Shown here: positions 20,938 through 30,400 of the stretch, one piece after another | How positions within the stretch are numbered: the stretch's first letter is position 1 | How the letters are laid out: every line of letters starts with the position of its first letter | DNA from: Aurantiochytrium sp. KH105 | Taxonomy: Eukaryota; Sar; Bigyra; Thraustochytrida; Thraustochytriidae | Direction: 5' to 3' | Assembly: GCA_003116975.1 (NCBI GenBank) | Contig: BGKB01000115.1 | Location: forward strand, 130,430 to 194,429 | Length of the DNA: 64,000 bases | Program-made: the position numbers and the translations under genes | The notes under the pieces: model-generated | Told to the model about the DNA's origin: nothing | Seen by the model: only the letters and a program-made list of their open reading frames with translations | Database searches by the model: none

Positions 20938-21717
20938 GCTCGACGAGTTCGTCTCCGTTGGGTCTCTGTTGCCGCCGGTCCTGCCGCGCGCGCGCGCCGG
21001 GTCCGCGACCCTTCGCGCCCCCTCATTGCCCCTGCGCCTTCCGCGCCCGCACTACATGTCGCGCGTACCGGACCCCGCGCACGCTTCGAGCCCGTGCACG
21101 GCAAGCAAGTCCCAGCCAGACCCCGAATGGAGAGAAAACCTTGCACGCACCATCAAACCTGCCCCATCCACTTCTCTCGCGCTCTGGCGCCCGACCCGTC
21201 TTCCCCTCCCTCCGCGGCTTCACCGCGAGCGAGCCTCCGCCGCGGCCTGTCTCGTCGCAGGGCGGGCGGCGGGCTTTGTCGTGGCGCGGGCATTCGATTC
21301 GGAGCGGGCGGTTTTTTGCCATCGACCGCAGCCGCGGCTCCACGGCATCGTCATCCCCAAGAGCATCGCCGCCGCTCCGTCTCCGCGCGCGGGGCGGAGC
21401 TGACCAGCGCGGCCTGCGCAGCGACCCGCGCTGCCGCGAGCCCGCGCCCCTGGGGCCGGCCAGGCGGCCCCGAGCCGGGCTCGGCAGGACCCGGCGCGGC
21501 GAGGCGGGCGACGGTTGCAAGCGCGGCAGCCGCAGCAAAGCGAAGCAAAGCTAAGCAGAGCTAAGCAGAGCTAAGCTAAGCTAAGCTCGCCAAAGCTCGC
21601 CAAAGCTCGTATCGTATCCGAGGCCGGGCGGCTCACGCGCGGAGGCTCGCGCAGAGCGGGGCAGAGCGCTCCCGGGCGGAGTCCAGGCCGCGCGGGGGCT
21701 CGCCGACGGAGAGGAGC
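20938..21717. other. Divergent intergenic region (coiled-coil / NEK)
   Basis: GC-rich spacer without a supportable gene. Frames here are Arg/Pro/Ala-rich. It ends with AAGCTAAGC/AAGCAAAGC-type short repeats (about 21538-21610), variants of the AGAGC theme seen elsewhere, within about 110-180 bp of the NEK start. Confidence 0.6.
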
Positions 21718-23703
21718 ATGGGCCGCAGCGGAGGGGCCGCCAGCGGCGCCAGCTTCGCGGAGCTGTATGCAGAGCTGTGTGTGATCGGGCGCGGGTCTTT
21801 CGGGGAGGTGCTCAAGGTGCGGAGGCGGTCAGACAGCAGGACGCTCGTGTGCAAGGTGCTCTCGTACGGGCAAATGTCTGAAAAGGAAAAACAGCTCGTC
21901 GTGTCCGAGGTCAACATCCTGCGCGAGCTCAAGCACAGGCACGTGGTGCAGTACTTTGACCGCGTGCTCGACAAGCGCGCAGCAAAAATATACATCATCA
22001 TGGAATACTGCGAGAATGGCGACATGGGCCGCCAAATTAAGCGCATGCGTCGCGACAGGTCCCATTTTGAGGAGACCCGCGTCTGGAAGTTCCTGGCGCA
22101 GCTCCTCCTCGCCTTTGAGGCCTGTCATAACCGCAAGGACATTATTTTGCATCGCGACATCAAGCCCTGCAACATCTTCCTCGACCGCGACATGAACATC
22201 AAGGTGGGCGACTTTGGCCTGGCCAAGGAGCTCGGGGCCGAAAGCCAATTCGCCTACACAAACGTTGGCACACCCTACTACATGAGTCCCGAGCTCATCA
22301 ACGAGAAACGCTACAACGAAAAGTCTGACATTTGGGCTCTCGGTTGCCTCATTTACGAAATGTGCGCGCTGCGCCCTCCCTTTGAGGCTGCAAACGTCGT
22401 ATCGCTTGGCAAGCGCATCAGCGCGGGCCGATTCTCTCGCATCCCCATGCGTTATTCCGACGAGCTTCAGGCCGTCGTGCAGTCCATGCTTACCCTTAGT
22501 CCTACCAGACGACCTTCAGTGTCGCAGCTCATGAGCCTGCCCCGCGTCGGCAGCTATGTCGTACGAGCACGAGAAAGTATTACGCGCAGCATGGCACGTG
22601 CGTCTGAGTCTACCGAGGGGTCGACCTCGGCGACTTCTTCTGCGGCATCGTCCAAAGCCGAGGCGGCGCTCGCAGCCCGTGCCAAGGAGATCCGCAATAG
22701 AGAGCACGCTCTCCGCGTCAAAGAAAAACAGCTTGCTGAGCGCGAAGATGAGGTCCGACGTCGAGAGCAAGCCGTGCGCGAGCAAGAAGACGCTCTCGTT
22801 CACCGCGAAGAGGCGCTCGCAGCCCGTGAGTCTCGCACCGCCGATCTCGAAGCAGAGTTCGCCGCTCGCCAGCGCAAGTCCGCCGTCACGGCTGCTACGA
22901 CGCCAACCTCTGCATCCGAGACTCTCTCGACCCTCAGCCATGGATCTCTTGCCGATCATCGTGGCTTTAGACTCACTGTTGATGCCTGCGCCAGCGATGA
23001 CGACGATGACGACGGCAACCACGCCCAAGGCGTGCGAAACCACAAAGACCGCAAAAACCCCGATACCGCAGACAGCATTCGCAGCCGTGATCCTGCCGAG
23101 GAGCAAGAAACGCTCATCACGCCACGACTTTCTACGCGACCCCAGCGGCAAAGACCCGCAACTGGCTCGGACCGACGGCGCGGAGTGATCTCGCGCGGGT
23201 CCCCACCAGCAACGACGGGCTTCGCAGACGGTGCGGCTCCCTCGCGTCGCGCAACCCCTTCCTCTGCACGCTCTCTCCACTCGGGGCCGCAGCGTCAGTT
23301 CATCTCCCCCAAGTTCCAGCAAGAAAATCTGGCGCCAAGGCCAGCCTCGTCGGCAGCCACTCCAAGCAAGGGCCCTATCAAGGTCTCGCCAGGCGCAACA
23401 AAACCTCGTCCGACCACTTCCATGCGAAGAAGTCCGCTGCAAAAAGTGACCCCTACTCGACAGCAGCAGCTTCGTCCTATTCGCACGCCGGCATCCTCTT
23501 CGTCGTCATCGTCCTCCAAGGGCACATCGCGTTCGCCAAGTCCGTCTCCGGGTTTCACTCGTCCATCTTCCTCCAATGCCTCGAGACGCGCAGAGCTTGC
23601 CGCAGCGCGTGCGCGGGGACTCATCAATCGAGACTTTGTTTCCCGCCACAAACCCGCTGCCTTTCGCCATCAGCAGCGTGTGCAGCAGTCAATTCCTCGA
23701 TGA
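21718..23703 (+). CDS. NEK-family serine/threonine protein kinase
   Basis: A 661-residue protein. The kinase domain is at about 16-275: glycine loop GRGSFGEV (24-31), Lys46, HRDIKPCN (145-152, catalytic Asp147), GDFGLAK with Asp165, activation segment VGTPYYMSPE (183-192) and SDIWALGC (203-210). The mix of HRDIKP, GTPYYMSPE and the C-lobe pattern SVSQLMSLP is typical of NIMA-related kinases, nearest to NEK2-like forms. A charged coiled coil follows at about 310-385 (KEIRNREHALRVKEKQLAER), as in NEK2, and would dimerise the kinase. The C-terminal 270 residues are Ser/Pro/Arg-rich and disordered. NEKs act in centrosome, cilium and mitotic control. All catalytic residues are intact. Confidence 0.92.
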   Translation: MGRSGGAASGASFAELYAELCVIGRGSFGEVLKVRRRSDSRTLVCKVLSYGQMSEKEKQLVVSEVNILRELKHRHVVQYFDRVLDKRAAKIYIIMEYCENGDMGRQIKRMRRDRSHFEETRVWKFLAQLLLAFEACHNRKDIILHRDIKPCNIFLDRDMNIKVGDFGLAKELGAESQFAYTNVGTPYYMSPELINEKRYNEKSDIWALGCLIYEMCALRPPFEAANVVSLGKRISAGRFSRIPMRYSDELQAVVQSMLTLSPTRRPSVSQLMSLPRVGSYVVRARESITRSMARASESTEGSTSATSSAASSKAEAALAARAKEIRNREHALRVKEKQLAEREDEVRRREQAVREQEDALVHREEALAARESRTADLEAEFAARQRKSAVTAATTPTSASETLSTLSHGSLADHRGFRLTVDACASDDDDDDGNHAQGVRNHKDRKNPDTADSIRSRDPAEEQETLITPRLSTRPQRQRPATGSDRRRGVISRGSPPATTGFADGAAPSRRATPSSARSLHSGPQRQFISPKFQQENLAPRPASSAATPSKGPIKVSPGATKPRPTTSMRRSPLQKVTPTRQQQLRPIRTPASSSSSSSSKGTSRSPSPSPGFTRPSSSNASRRAELAAARARGLINRDFVSRHKPAAFRHQQRVQQSIPR

Positions 23704-24206
23704 GGGAGAGTGAGGAGGAATCTTCCTTTCATGTATAACTTGGGATTGATGCGGAGACGTTGTCCATCGCGCATTTACAAGTCTGTTAGTTTAGATCGCA
23801 CAGAGAAAAAATGAAAGATAAATCTTCCATTCGAGCCTTATTCCAGTTTTATTTTGGAAAGGTGAGCTTGGGCACAAGCGAGTAACATATCGTATACCGA
23901 TTTTTTTCTTCTTTGCTTTTTAGTTCACAGTATGCTCGCAAATTCTCTCGCTACCCACGTCAAACAATTTGAACTGCCAACAAAATCATCATTGCGCAAT
24001 GCAACCATGCGACAGGCACCGCTACGTGTCTCCGACGAAAGACGACTGGGACCGCGACTGCTTGAGCACGATCTCGAACACGCACACACACGCGCTGAAA
24101 GAGATCGTTATGCGGCATGAGACACGAGCAGGTCTCAGAAGAGAGGATGCGGGCCCACATTGTTTGCAGCCAGAAATCTCATGCGTACAGTAAAGACGGC
24201 GGATGA
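23704..24206. other. Convergent intergenic region (NEK / THOC6-like)
   Basis: AT-richer 3' flanks of two convergent genes. No gene or structured repeat is recognised; A-rich stretches near 23800-23830 and a T-rich run near 23900 could serve 3'-end formation. Confidence 0.55.
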
Positions 24207-25349
24207 CTATGCGGCCAGCGACATGAGTAGGTCTCGCGCCTCTGAGAAAATGTCGATATAGTCGGCGCTTCCACTCACAGCAATCATGCCCGTTGGCGCA
24301 GCGTAGCAGAGACCATACAATGAGGGCGCGGAACATGGCACCGTAATGCTCGTTTGTGTCATGTTGCGGCTCCAAAACTCGAGCGAAGAAGAATCGCCAG
24401 CGACTAAAAGATTATCCCCCGCAAAAGAGAGGCTTTGGACCGTGGAAGACGTGCGCGCTTGGGTTGTTTTCGTGACAAGGCGCGAAGCTACATGTACCAT
24501 GCTCACGGCACCAACTTGAGCGCCATTAGACTGAGATTGCGCGCCACCAAAGGCGAGCCAATTCTCATCTGCAGAAGCCGCGAGTGCGCTTACCAGGTCG
24601 AAACCAAGGCTTGATCCCCCCAGACTTGCGACGCACTCGTTTCCACTTTGTCGAGGGTCCCATAACCTGCACAAGCCATCTTCGGACCCGGTTGCCACAA
24701 GGCCAGATCGCTCCATTGCAACAACCGCATGGAGCATGTCTTGTCCGGGCAGTTTGTGCACAAGCTTTTGTGTTCCGACGTCAAAGAGATAGGCATTTCC
24801 ATCTCCCGCTGCAGCGACAAGCGTCGCCCCTTTGTCAAGCATTGCAAGGCCGTTCGTCTCTGCGACGGGAGAGAGCGCGCCCCTGGCTCCTTTGATTTGC
24901 GGGACGCGAAATTCTGCAACATGGCTTGGCGAACTGTACTCCTCGGCCCAAGGTGCGCGCCAGACTCTGATTTCTTCATCTGCCCCCGTGAACACAAGAT
25001 TGGCATCACGATGCTGGGCTAGGGTGTAGATGGCGCTCTCGTGCGCGCGGAAGGACCTTGTTGCAATACGAGGCGCGGCGGGGCCATCTTCCGCATCGTC
25101 GTCACTGCCATCTTTTGCAGTCGCTGCCAAAGAAGCAGCCGCCACCGCCGCGGTAGGATCTTTGGGGCGAATAGCACCCTTGACGACATTACCTCCGCTA
25201 GCACGAGTTCCCTGTCCATCTACTGCCCCTGCCTCGCGTGCCAACCGGCCTTGCGCTGCGTCGATATCCCAACTCACGAGCTCGCCCGTGGACGTACCGC
25301 TAATGAGCCATCGCGGGTCAGGCGCAAAATCGAGCGCGAAGATCCACAT
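24207..25349 (-). CDS. THOC6: WD40 protein resembling THO complex subunit 6
   Basis: A 380-residue protein made of degenerate WD40 repeats. Examples are IFALDFAPDPRWLISGTSTG at the start, AIYTLAQHRDANLVFTGADEEIRVW, GDGNAYLFDVGTQKLVHKLP and SGLVATGSEDGLCRLWD. The C-terminal repeat ends GMIAVSGSADYIDIFSEARD, closely matching the last blade of THOC6/TEX3 proteins (G-S-x-x-x-ID-x-F). THOC6 belongs to the THO/TREX complex, which couples transcription to mRNA export. Assignment among WD40 proteins is less certain than the fold. The reading frame stays open upstream of the chosen Met (at least to about 25480), so a longer N-terminus without an ATG, or a spliced first exon, is possible. It is divergent from PPAN. 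Confidence 0.72.
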   Translation of the reverse strand: MWIFALDFAPDPRWLISGTSTGELVSWDIDAAQGRLAREAGAVDGQGTRASGGNVVKGAIRPKDPTAAVAAASLAATAKDGSDDDAEDGPAAPRIATRSFRAHESAIYTLAQHRDANLVFTGADEEIRVWRAPWAEEYSSPSHVAEFRVPQIKGARGALSPVAETNGLAMLDKGATLVAAAGDGNAYLFDVGTQKLVHKLPGQDMLHAVVAMERSGLVATGSEDGLCRLWDPRQSGNECVASLGGSSLGFDLVSALAASADENWLAFGGAQSQSNGAQVGAVSMVHVASRLVTKTTQARTSSTVQSLSFAGDNLLVAGDSSSLEFWSRNMTQTSITVPCSAPSLYGLCYAAPTGMIAVSGSADYIDIFSEARDLLMSLAA

Positions 25350-25881
25350 GGAGTCGAGACAGATTGTTTGCCCGCCTTTGTCAAAGATGCAGCAGACAAC
25401 GCAACGCGCGAGGCTTTCGCTCGCTCTGGTCTGTACGCAGCCTCGTCGCCTTGCGTTGTAACTTCTTTTTTTTTTGACAACGACGAGGACGTGCAGCTCT
25501 CACTCGATGCGGCGGGCGGCTGGCCTCGTTTATCAGTTCCTGGACACGGTCCACGCCGTATTTCCCGCTTATACACCCGCCTGCTCGCCCCGGGCGATTG
25601 CCACAGAGCCCGCTCCGTGAGCCCGTCCCGCGCCACCGACCGTCAGCTCGCTTGCCGACGTTCAAGCATTGCTCTGCCATAAAGAGCAAGCGATCCATTT
25701 CAAGAGAAAGCCCTGCGGAAGTGAAACGCGTTGCGCAAATGGAATTGGCGTTGCGCAGCGATGAGTGGCGCGAGTGGCGGGCGGCCAGAACAAGAACTCG
25801 GGACGCAGGTCATCGCCGCGGGCTGCTGATTGCGCGCGAGAGAAAGAGAGCGGGGGCGGCCGAGACAGAGCGCAGGAAAGG
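25350..25881. other. Divergent promoter region (THOC6-like / PPAN)
   Basis: A 532-bp spacer between two divergent nuclear RNA-biology genes. No independent gene is supported. An A/T homopolymer run lies at about 25467-25476. A GCGATGAG octamer, identical to the core of the fungal PAC element of ribosome-biogenesis genes, lies at 25758-25765. Confidence 0.5.
25758..25765 (+). promoter_or_regulatory. Candidate PAC-like octamer upstream of PPAN
   Basis: GCGATGAG lies about 117 bp before the PPAN start codon. In yeasts the PAC motif (GCGATGAG core) sits 50-200 bp upstream of ribosome-biogenesis genes, and PPAN/SSF1 is such a gene. One to two chance copies of an 8-mer are expected in a window of this size, so this is only a lead. 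Confidence 0.25.
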
Positions 25882-27255
25882 ATGCCCCGTCGCGGAAAGC
25901 GGCGCGTCAAAACGCGCACGCACATTCCGGTGGCAAGCGCGGGCAAGAAGCTCTCTGCCGGTGCTGCGGCCAAGGCCTTGCTGGCGCCAGTGGACGCGAA
26001 GAAACTCAAGGAGCAGGAGGAAGCTCGCGAAAGGCCGCATACCACGAATTTTAGCAAAGATGCTGAAGGCAAGGATGTGCCGCGCAGCATTGTTGTGAGG
26101 CACGGACGCGCCGGCGGCCATCTCACAGACCTCGTCGAGGATTTGCGCAAGGTCATGGGTCCTTATACCGCGACGAAACTGCGCGAACGTCGCAATGCCG
26201 TGCTCAAAGATTACGTTATGGCGGCAGGCCCCTTGGGGGTGAGCCATCTCCTCGTTGTCTCGCAGGCAACGAGCTCACCAACGCTGCGTGTCACGCGCCT
26301 GCCGCACGGCCCCACGCTCGCGTTCCGTATTGCTCGCTACACGCTCAGCAACCCGCTCCGCAAGGCACAACGGCGCGTGTACGATCCCGATTTGGCGCTG
26401 CAGCACCCGCCACTGGTTGTGCTCAACAACTTTGAGGAATCTATACTCGCGGAGAAACGTCACCTCAAGGTCGTCTCGCTTGCCTTCCAGTCCATGTTCC
26501 CGGCCATCAACGTCAAGACCGTTCGTCTTGCCGACTGCAAGCGTGTTCTCCTGCTTCACCTAAACGAAGAGGACGAGTCCATTGAGGTGCGTCACTTCAT
26601 GGTTCGTACTAAACCTCGTGGCGTTACCCGTCAGGTCAAGGCCGTGCTTCGTGCAAAGCTTCCGAACATGTCGACCGCCAAAGATATTGGCGACATGCTC
26701 GAGATGCAAACGGGATACCCCACTTCCGAGAGCGAGTTCGAGGACGATGAAGCATGTGTAAATCTGGATCCTCGCAAACAGCTGGGGCAGGTGCACCAGA
26801 ATACTCGCCTGATTCAGAAACACAAGATGCGCAAGATTCGTGACAAGTTTGAAAAGTCTAGTGGGACCGCGGGTCGGGCCGCGGCGAGCGAGCAGAATCA
26901 GTCTGTCGTGCGCCTTTCAGAAATTGGTCCGCGCATGACGCTTGAGCTTGTCAAGGTGGAGGATGGCGTCTTTGGTGGCGAAGTGCAGTACCACAGATAC
27001 AATGAGCGCACCAAGGATGAGATCGTTGAGCTGCGCCAGATGCACGAGGAGCGCAAGCGCGTCAAAGAGGAGCGTAAGGCTATTCAGGAGGCCAACGTCG
27101 AGCGCAAGCGCAAGGAAAAGGAAGACAAGCTCGCTCGTCGTGCCGAGAAACGCAAGCGCGCCGAAGAGGCCCAAGAGGCATCTGCGGCTGGTGGTGGCCA
27201 GACCGCTGACAAAAAATTGTCGGGCAAGGAGCAAGCCAAGAGATCCAAAAAGTAA
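25882..27255 (+). CDS. PPAN: Peter Pan / SSF1 Brix-domain ribosome biogenesis factor
   Basis: A 457-residue protein. The start at MPRRGKRRVKTRTH was preferred to a Met 39 codons upstream because SSF1/PPAN proteins begin with exactly this kind of short basic sequence. A Brix domain covers about 70-335: PRSIVVRHGRAGGHLTDLVEDLRKVMGP in outline, then DYVMAAGPLGVSHLLVVSQ, LRVTRLPHGPTLAFRI, and PPLVVLNNFE. The C-terminal third is Lys/Arg/Glu-rich (EERKAIQEANVERKRKEKED) and would form a charged helix carrying nucleolar-targeting signals. The family binds pre-rRNA and is needed for 27S processing and 60S subunit assembly in the nucleolus. Confidence 0.93.
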   Translation: MPRRGKRRVKTRTHIPVASAGKKLSAGAAAKALLAPVDAKKLKEQEEARERPHTTNFSKDAEGKDVPRSIVVRHGRAGGHLTDLVEDLRKVMGPYTATKLRERRNAVLKDYVMAAGPLGVSHLLVVSQATSSPTLRVTRLPHGPTLAFRIARYTLSNPLRKAQRRVYDPDLALQHPPLVVLNNFEESILAEKRHLKVVSLAFQSMFPAINVKTVRLADCKRVLLLHLNEEDESIEVRHFMVRTKPRGVTRQVKAVLRAKLPNMSTAKDIGDMLEMQTGYPTSESEFEDDEACVNLDPRKQLGQVHQNTRLIQKHKMRKIRDKFEKSSGTAGRAAASEQNQSVVRLSEIGPRMTLELVKVEDGVFGGEVQYHRYNERTKDEIVELRQMHEERKRVKEERKAIQEANVERKRKEKEDKLARRAEKRKRAEEAQEASAAGGGQTADKKLSGKEQAKRSKK

Positions 27256-27597
27256 AGACGCGCATATACTTGTCAGGCGACCCGATCGATATGGGTCGGC
27301 GCCTTCGCACACACGCATGCACCATATCAACTACCGTAGCAAGTATCGAAAAGGTTGGGTTTTGATTGCTTAGCCGTGGCTACACAATGACCGGTCGACG
27401 AGGCGCACGGGAGAATTCTAGACGAGTTGTTTCAATGAAAAAGGAGTGATTTGATTTTTGAAGAATAAGTTAAAGTCGGTGCAGTACGTGTATGGAGGTC
27501 ATCCACGCACGCGCGGGGGAGAGAGGGAAGAAGTACCGGTGCAAGATATTTCTCATAAAAGAGAAAGAGAAAAGGGTGAGACTAGAGCATGGCAATA
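27256..27597. other. Convergent intergenic region (PPAN / maleylacetoacetate isomerase)
   Basis: The 342-bp 3' flanks of two convergent genes. It is A/T-richer than the coding DNA, with no further feature recognised. Confidence 0.55.
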
Positions 27598-28374
27598 TTA
27601 GTTCATGGGCGCGTCGGGCTGAAAGTCCGGATGAGACTTTTGCACAGCTGGGTGGTCCTCAAGGGCCTTGTTCACCTTTTCAATCAGAGGAAACCTGGTC
27701 ATGTCCACTTTGAACCGATTTGCGTTGTACACTTGAGGAACAAGAGCACAGTCAGCAAGGGTCAGTGTCTCGCCAATGCAATAATCGCCCTCTTTGCGAT
27801 TCGGAACGCGCTGCAACTCTGCCTCGAGCGCAACGAAACCCTCCTCAATAGCCTCTTTAGCCCAGGCGAGTTTGTTGCCTCCAAGGGCCTCAATTTTGTT
27901 AAGAACGCGCATATTTTGAATCGGTTGCGTGCCGGAGTTGATGATCTCCACGATGCGCCGCACGCGCGCACGCTGCTTGACGTCATCCGGCAGCAGTCGC
28001 GGCGTATCCGGATATCTTTCCTCGAGGTACTCAAGAATGGCCACCGACTGGGTCACGACGAACTCGTCCACGTCCACCAATGCAGGCACCTGTTGCATGG
28101 AATTCATCGTCTCGTACTCTTTCTGACGGTGCTCGCCTCCATCCTTGATCAGGCTCACTGCCTTGTATCTGTACTCGATTCCTTTGGCTGCCAGGGCCAT
28201 CCGAACCCTCCACGAGCAGCTGCTTCTCCAGTACGAGTACAGCGTCAGCTCGCGTTTCTCCTCCACGGGGATCTCCTTCTTCTCCCCCTCCTCCTGCGCC
28301 ACCGCCGCCTCCTCCTCGCCGGTCTTGACGCGCTTCGTGGCGCGCGCCGCCGTCTCGTCCTCGCCCGTGGTCAT
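27598..28374 (-). CDS. GSTZ1: Maleylacetoacetate isomerase / zeta-class glutathione S-transferase
   Basis: A 258-residue protein using the Met at 28374 (MTTGEDETAARATKR). The frame is open 33 codons further up, to a Met at 28473, but that stretch is Arg-rich and unlike the family. The zeta-class active-site signature SSCSWRVR is at 51-58, the glutathione-contact QVPALV at 95-100, and QSVAILEYLEERYP at 109-122. The C-terminal helical domain has ETLTLADCALVPQVYNANRF. The enzyme isomerises maleylacetoacetate to fumarylacetoacetate with glutathione in tyrosine and phenylalanine breakdown. The N-terminal 40 residues are a Lys/Glu-rich extension beyond the usual 210-220 residue enzyme. Confidence 0.92.
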   Translation of the reverse strand: MTTGEDETAARATKRVKTGEEEAAVAQEEGEKKEIPVEEKRELTLYSYWRSSCSWRVRMALAAKGIEYRYKAVSLIKDGGEHRQKEYETMNSMQQVPALVDVDEFVVTQSVAILEYLEERYPDTPRLLPDDVKQRARVRRIVEIINSGTQPIQNMRVLNKIEALGGNKLAWAKEAIEEGFVALEAELQRVPNRKEGDYCIGETLTLADCALVPQVYNANRFKVDMTRFPLIEKVNKALEDHPAVQKSHPDFQPDAPMN

Positions 28375-30400
28375 GGTGGTGGTCAGCTCCACGATCTTTC
28401 TCCTGCAAAGGCCTCGCCGCACGCCAAGGGGTTTCCGGCGTGCGAGATCGCCGCGGTTCCTCTCGGCCAGCACCAGCTCGCGCTACGCCAAGACGCGGGA
28501 CTGCCGTGGCGCGCGACGCTCCCTCGCTCGCTCGCTCGCGGCGACCTGTGATGCGAGGATTGCTGCGAGAGTCAAAGCTCAAGTCGCAGATCTTTGCCCA
28601 AGACCAGGTTTTTCTGTACTCCGCTAGCCGCGCGGTATGGAGCGCTACGCGTAGGCCTTCTTAGGCGCAGATAGGACGCCATCGGACATGGGACCTCGAG
28701 TTCGCTAGGATATCTTACATTGCGCCATCTTTTGGGGCGGCCACCCGAGTGCCACTTGGACTCGTGTGTGTCAACTTGTCATCAGCCAGGTACACTAGCA
28801 GTAGCCTGGTGGACGGATGTGCGAGCCTGCAGATACGCAACGTCGCGCGCGCTGCGAGGCCGGTGCCTGTGAAATGCGCATTGCCGCCCTCAGCAAGTGC
28901 AGCGACTGCGCTTATGAGGTCTATACCTTTGAGAAAAATTGAATAAAAGAGGGCAATCTCACGTCCGTGACCAACAAGGGACTTCGAAGGTTTGCCTTTT
29001 CTGACCGTCTTTGCTACATTATGACTGCCTCAGTGAAAGTGATGTGAGTAGCAGCCCAAGTGGCTGCACCGCCCGGAACAATCTGTCCAAGAAGATGACG
29101 GTGCGAGCGTGCGAACGACAGCGACAGGAATCACCGACGACGAAGAGGACGATGATGATGAAAGTGAGCCTCATGACTGAACCTGGAGCATCCAGCTGCC
29201 AGCCTCGCCTTTTCTGCAAACGAGAATGTTTTTAGACCTCCTCCTCGATGGCAACTTGTCTTTCCCGGTTCGCTGCTGTAGCTGGCCGCGATCTGCCGGT
29301 CGTTCGCCTCGCCTCGCAGTGGCAGCGGAGATTTTATGTCGGTTCCCCACATTTTTCATGCCTGGGCATTGCACGTACTACGCATCATAGAATTCGCCCG
29401 GCGTGGCCGTCTCTGCTTCTCTCTGCCTCTGCCTCTTTCTGTGCCTCTAAAAGAACATTCCTCGTCATCATGATGACGTTATGGCATTCGACGCCACGGC
29501 ATTCTGCAGCTGCAGCTGCATGTGCTGACGGCAATCATTCCATCACCGAACCGGCACGCACGCGTTATCTGCAACTTTGAGAGCGCGCCGACGTCGTCAT
29601 CGTCTTGTTCCAACCGGGTATCCACCAGCCAGGTGCCCAAGCACGCCTAAAAGCCGAGCCAGGCAACAACTGCAAAGCTCCCCATTTACCCGACCACTGC
29701 TCGCTCCGTAGCCGTGCCGACATTTCCGACTGCCTGCAGCTGCACTGCTGCTGCTGCTACATGCAGAAGATGATGCTCTTGGCGGTCTCGAAGACAATCC
29801 TCTCGGATCGTCGGCCAGTCGACGGCGCTTTTCCACAGGTTTGTGGCGGGGCGCACCGCGCACGTCTCTGCCTCTTCTTCCTCCGGGCCCCTCCTTCTCC
29901 GCGGGGCGCCTGCGCCTATCTTTCCCAAGACTCCCCACATGCCCCCATCGACCGCGGGGTCCACTCCGGACGTTCCGCGCCCGACGCCTCCGCGCGGCCG
30001 GGCCTTTTCCGGTCCTTCAAAAAGGGTTGCGCGCAAGCTCTCCCAGAGTGCCCCCGGCTCGCAGCCTCTCGTCGGCGGGGTGCGCGTGAATGGAGGCCGC
30101 CGCGCCCGCGCCTCCGCCGCCCGCGCCCGCGCCCGCGCGCCCGGCCGCTGCGCTCGGCCCGGCCCGCCCTGCGCCCGCCCCCGCCCCGCGCGCGCCCCCC
30201 GCGCGCCCCTCCCCGCGGGCCTCGCGAGCTCCCGGGTCGCGAAGCCAAGCCATGGTCGGCGCGGCGCGCGAGGCTCGGCAGGCCTGCCCGGCCCGGCCAG
30301 GCGACGCCAGACCCGCAACCCTTGCGAGAGGAGCGCGCGAGAGAGCAGGTGCAGCAGGAGCAGCAGGAGGAGGAGAGCAGGAGGCACGGCCGCGGCGAAG
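28375..30400. other. Divergent intergenic region (GSTZ1 / transketolase)
   Basis: Two kilobases with no supportable gene. The left half is of average composition. The right half (about 29830-30400) is extremely GC-rich with Arg/Ala/Pro frames on both strands; the open frame that joins the transketolase begins there but does not look like protein. It should hold the promoters of both genes. Confidence 0.55.

Noticed and set aside
28749-28943. A weak resemblance of the minus strand (IDLISAVAALAEG) to a blade of the THOC6-like protein
   Set aside because: The match is short and limited to common hydrophobic residues, and flanking blades are absent; chance is a sufficient explanation.
29843-30400. 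A 186-codon N-terminal extension of transketolase
   Set aside because: Arg/Ala/Pro-rich and not like a targeting peptide; the downstream Met gives the usual transketolase length.
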